A stretch of 64,000 nt of DNA, taken from positions 3,173,001 to 3,237,000 of the forward strand of contig NC_092671.1 in the NCBI RefSeq assembly GCF_964355755.1, read 5' to 3'. The notes under the pieces are model-generated. The model was not told where the DNA came from, did no database searches, and saw nothing but the letters and a program-made list of their open reading frames with translations. The position numbers were made by a program, and so were the translations under genes. Source of the stretch: Antedon mediterranea. Lineage: Eukaryota; Echinodermata; Crinoidea; Comatulida; Antedonidae. This document shows, in pieces, positions 60,072-64,000 of the stretch (its first letter is position 1; each line of letters begins with the position of its first letter).

Positions 60072-63000
60072 TTAGTGTGGACAGTACTTTTCGTCCGTGT
60101 TGTCTTGACAATCTTGCTGTTCGTCGCATCGCTTGCTTAAAGGAAGACAGACGTCATTATCACAAATCATCTCGTCAATAGTACAAGGTGCTTTACAGTG
60201 TTTCTCATCGTCACCATCCGGTATGCAATCAACATGCCCATCGCAAACTTTACCTTCCGATATACAATATCTACTTTTACATAAATATTGGCTTTTACTG
60301 CATTTGGCAGAACAGTGTAATTCGTCCTCTCCGGAATAGCAGTCCTTAAATCCGTTGCAAACTTTCTGATATGGTAAACATGACCTATCACACTGAAACT
60401 CTCCGTTTCGACAAATCGGGACGCAGTGTTTCTCGTCCTGCCTTTGCGCTAAACAATCGTACTGCCCATCACACACTTCACTGAAGGGTATACACAAACC
60501 GTCTCCGCACTGGAACTCGCCTATTTAGAGATAAAATATAACCAGTAAATACAATTTATATAAGTAAATACATTTATTTCCTCAACCACATCTAAAAAGT
60601 ATTTTTATTGTAAAGTTGTTGAATAGGCTATTTAATGGAAAACAACCCGTTATTGATTTAAACAACTTAGATTAAAACAAATTTACCCGATAACATCGTA
60701 ATTTTTTTTTAAAGCCCATTTGTATGGATTGAAATAAATAAGATTTCGGTTAAATTCAACTAAAAAATGGCTTGTTCAAATTTTGTTCAAAAAAAAAGTT
60801 CATTCTTATATAGCGCATAAGCAAGCTCTCAATGCGCTGAACATAACATATAAACACAATGCGGTACAGATAAAAAACAAGATAGTTTATTAAATCACTT
60901 ACCAGTTTGACATCGATGTGAACAGTGCAACTCATCTTCACCCCATCCACAGTCATCAAACCCATCACACACTTTATCAAGAGGTATACATTTTTCATCT
61001 TGGCACTGGAACGTATTGACACATAGTGACGTACAGAATGCTTCATCTTCGCCATTACTAGAACAGTGCTTAACACCATCGCAAACTTTCTCCGAACTTA
61101 TACACTCGCCACTAGTACATTGGAAGTCGCCGTTCTTGCAAATTGGTTCACAATTCCCTTCATCCGCATTGTTTGGGCAATCGGGGTTACCATCACACAC
61201 CAGATAATAATCCAAACATATGTCATTCTGGCATTGAAACGAGCCGGATGGACAACTCGGAATACAGAGAAGTTCTTCTTCGCCGGCGTAACAGTCGAAA
61301 ACAGTATCGCAAACTTTCTCTTTTGGGATGCACTCACCATTTCTACATTGAAATTCGTCATATTCGCATGTCATGTGACAGTGTTGCTCATCTTCACCGT
61401 CAGGTTGACAGTCTCGGTAACCATTACATATGTTATCGTTTGGAATACAAGAGCTGTTTTTACAACGGTACTCATGAAAACCGCAAAGTGGTTTACAGAG
61501 AGATTCATCCTCACCGTGTGATTCACAGTTATTGACTCCATCACAGACATGGATATACGGAATACACGAACCGTCTTTACATTGGAATTCGGTGTCGGCG
61601 CAGATTTGACCGCAGTTGAACTCGTCCTCTCCTCTAGGATGACAATGCCGAATACCATCACAAACCTGATAAGATATACATTCTCCGCTTAGGCATTGGA
61701 ATTCTCTAGATCCGCACACAGGTCGACAGAACTTCTCATCTTCTCCGTCAGGCTTACAATCAATGTGATTATTACAGACTTTCTGATGCGGAATACAGGA
61801 ACCGTCGTCGCATAAAAACTCACTGATCAAACAGGGGTTGTCACAATGCGCTTCGTCTATCCCTGAAGGGCAGTCGTCAAAACCATTGCATATCTCATCA
61901 TACGATATACAAGATTTATCAAAACACTGTAGTTGACTTTTTTGGCAAACGGGAGTACAATGAAGTTCGTCGTATCCGTGTGGACAGTCCTTAACCCCAT
62001 CGCATACTTGATCGTGATCTATGCATGTGAATTTATCTTTACATTGGAATTCAGTTTGGTCGCAGCTATGTATACAGTGCGTCTCGTCATCATTTCCGTA
62101 CGGACAATCAACGATTCCATCGCAGACACTTGAGAACAGTATACACGTTCCGTCGTTGCAGACAAACTCCGTAGTTTTGCATTTAGAGAAGCAGTTTGTT
62201 TCATCCTCAATGGAGTTACCACAATCTTTAATACCATCGCATACTTTTTGTTTTGGTATACAAACACCGGAGTTGCATTGGAATTCACCTTTTGCACAAT
62301 TTGATAAGCAGAATTCATCATCTCCAATAGGAAGACAATCGCGGACACCATCACAGACACGATCAGTCGAAATACAGTTTCCCTCTCTGCATCTGTATTC
62401 AGTTTTCTTGTCACACGGCCACTTACAATGTTGTTCATCTTCGCCATATGGACAATCTTTCTTACCGTCGCAAATATTTTCAAATAACACGCAGCTTCTA
62501 TCTGGACATTGGAATTCATTTTTCTCACAAACTCTTAGGCAATGTTTTTCATCTTCGTTCTCTGGGCAGTGTTTATGGCCATCGCAAACTTGTTCAGTAG
62601 GAATACAAGAACCGTCTCGACACTGATGCTCACCGAATTCACAGACGCTCTTACAGACCTTTTCATCTTCACCGGATGGACAATCGATGATGCCATTACA
62701 CAGCTTGTGAATGCTTATACATGGCCCATGTACACATGGAAACTCTTCCTTTTTACATCTTTGGTTGCAGTTAAGTTCGTCAGCGCCATGAGCACAGTCA
62801 ACGTGCCCATTACACACTTGTTCACGAGTGATGCACGTGCCATCGTAAGGACAGAGGAAGTCATGACCAGTACATAGTGGATCACACGTCTTTTCATCTT
62901 CGCCTTCTGGTAAACAGTCTTTAACGTGATCGCACACTTTTGTGTACGGTATACATGTGTTGTTTCTACATTGGAAATGGCCCGGTTGGCATTTGAATTC

Positions 63001-64000
63001 ACAGTTATGTTCGTCTTCGGAACCTGGACAGTCTTTGTAACCGTTACAAACTTTACTCTGCACAATAGACGATCCGTCAAAACATTGGAATTGTGTTGGA
63101 GAAGAAACTTGATCACAAAACTGCTCATCTTTCTGGGTTCCATAACAATCAACAATTGAATCACAAACTTGCGAATACAATATACAAGTACCGTCATCAC
63201 ACGAGTACTCGTTATGGCTGCATTTAAACTTGCAATTTTCTTCATCTATCCAACTTGGTTTACAGTCTGGTTGACCATCACATACCTTCTCTCGTGGTAT
63301 ACACTCTCCGTCAGGACATGTGAATTCTGTATCGACGCAATAAGTAGAACAATAAAATTCATCCTCACCGTCAGGCTTACAATCTTTAGCACCGTCGCAT
63401 ACAGTTTCATAATTTAGACAAGTTCCATCAAGGCAAACGAATTCACCATCGTCGCACGGTTTTATGCAATGCTTCTCATCTTCACCTGTAGGCTGGCAAT
63501 GAATGGTACCATCACACACTTTATGCAAGTCAATACACGAACCATCTAAGCATTGGAATTGATGGTAAGTACACGCAGCGTGGCAGTTTGCTTCATCGTT
63601 GTCGCAGTTTGGTTCGGTATTACAAACGTTCTCAAAAGGTAGGCAAGAACCATCGTTACATTGGAATTCATGATATTGACATACTTGATCGCAACTGTGT
63701 TCATCCTCTCCGGTTGGTGCACAATCAGTCTTGCCATCACATACATCTGAATACGGTATACATGTTCCATCGGCACATTGGAATTGGTAAGGAGTACAGA
63801 TAGGTAGGCAATGATGTTCATCTTCACCTTCAGGCCAACATTGTTTTTCACCATCACATACTTTACTAAATGGAATACACGTACCGTTGTGACATCGGAA
63901 CTCCCCATAGTGACATTTCGATGCACAGTGATTTTCATCTTCTCCGCTGTAACCACAATCAAATTTACCATCACATACCTGTGCGTTGTGTATACACGTG
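60072..64000 (-). CDS. LDL-receptor class A repeat-only protein, C-terminal part (partial)
   Basis: Exons: from beyond 64000 down to 60903, then 60520-60072 (stop TAA at 60072-60074). About 1,180 residues are visible. The phase-1 intron falls inside one module (CQTG/EFQC). The whole visible protein consists of 31 LDLa modules of about 36 residues (the first cut by the window edge) joined by three-residue linkers: C-x4-F-x-C-x4-C...VCDG-x2-DC-x4-GEDE-x2-C. The acidic calcium-binding end (CDG...DC...EDE) is kept in most. No EGF module, YWTD propeller, transmembrane segment or cytoplasmic tail is seen, and the protein ends two residues after the last Cys (YCPH). A secreted, calcium-dependent ligand-binding protein is the natural inference. 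One module (63000-63105) has lost cysteines 1 and 3. The frame is open to the window edge, so the N-terminus and any other domain are unknown. LRP2- or perlecan-like fragments are alternatives. Confidence 0.9.
60521..60902 (-). other. Intron of the LDLa gene
   Basis: Donor G/GTAAGTG at 60902, acceptor AAATAG at 60521-60526. It includes a minus-strand LINE/SINE tail (about 60795-60850, TATATAGCGCATAAGC...CAATGCGCTGAAC). Confidence 0.8.

Noticed and set aside
61016-63417. Long plus-strand and alternate-frame ORFs (up to 201 residues) over the LDLa exon
   Set aside because: They overlap the repeated LDLa reading frame, are built from the same periodic codons and show no family signature. They are shadows of the coding strand.

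Overview
The window is eukaryotic: AT-rich, intron-dense and full of small transposons, with GT-AG introns, no operons, and gene families found across animals. The protein set, intron density and the recurring AGGCCT-type motif suggest a marine invertebrate deuterostome, most likely an echinoderm. I infer this from overall character, not from a diagnostic marker.

Five protein-coding loci are supported, and I joined their exons by hand. In every finished model the exon phases close on an integer number of codons. (1) 226-16865, plus: the 3' part (317 aa, 8 exons) of MGAT1, the Golgi GlcNAc-transferase I; its 5' exons lie before the window. (2) 23747-46611, minus: a complete FES/FER-type F-BAR/SH2/tyrosine kinase (17 exon positions, about 917-920 aa). 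The exon encoding the kinase activation segment exists in two intact, tandem, phase-matched versions, so the two look like mutually exclusive exons. (3) 51003-54346, plus: a complete F-box/LRR protein of FBXL17 type (529 aa, 6 coding exons). (4) 56286-59227, minus: a 454-aa RING-H2 protein with a Praja-like C-terminus. (5) 60072 to beyond 64000, minus: a secreted-looking protein built only of LDL-receptor class A modules (31 in the window), 27 of them in one unbroken exon.

Layout: MGAT1 and the kinase converge (tail to tail). The kinase and FBXL17 diverge (head to head, 4.4 kb apart). FBXL17 and the RING gene converge. In human 5q21 FBXL17 and FER are likewise divergent neighbours with PJA2 next to FER, so loci 2-4 look like a remnant of an ancient linkage block.

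Most of the rest is intron and spacer filled with repeats: a 4.05-kb inverted-repeat transposon inserted into a MITE (target duplication TAC), a 2.03-kb inverted-repeat element with a 9-bp target duplication, at least four MITE families, tRNA-derived SINEs, a 5'-truncated non-LTR retrotransposon, a degenerate 139-bp satellite and several minisatellites. No rRNA gene, functional tRNA gene or CRISPR array was found.
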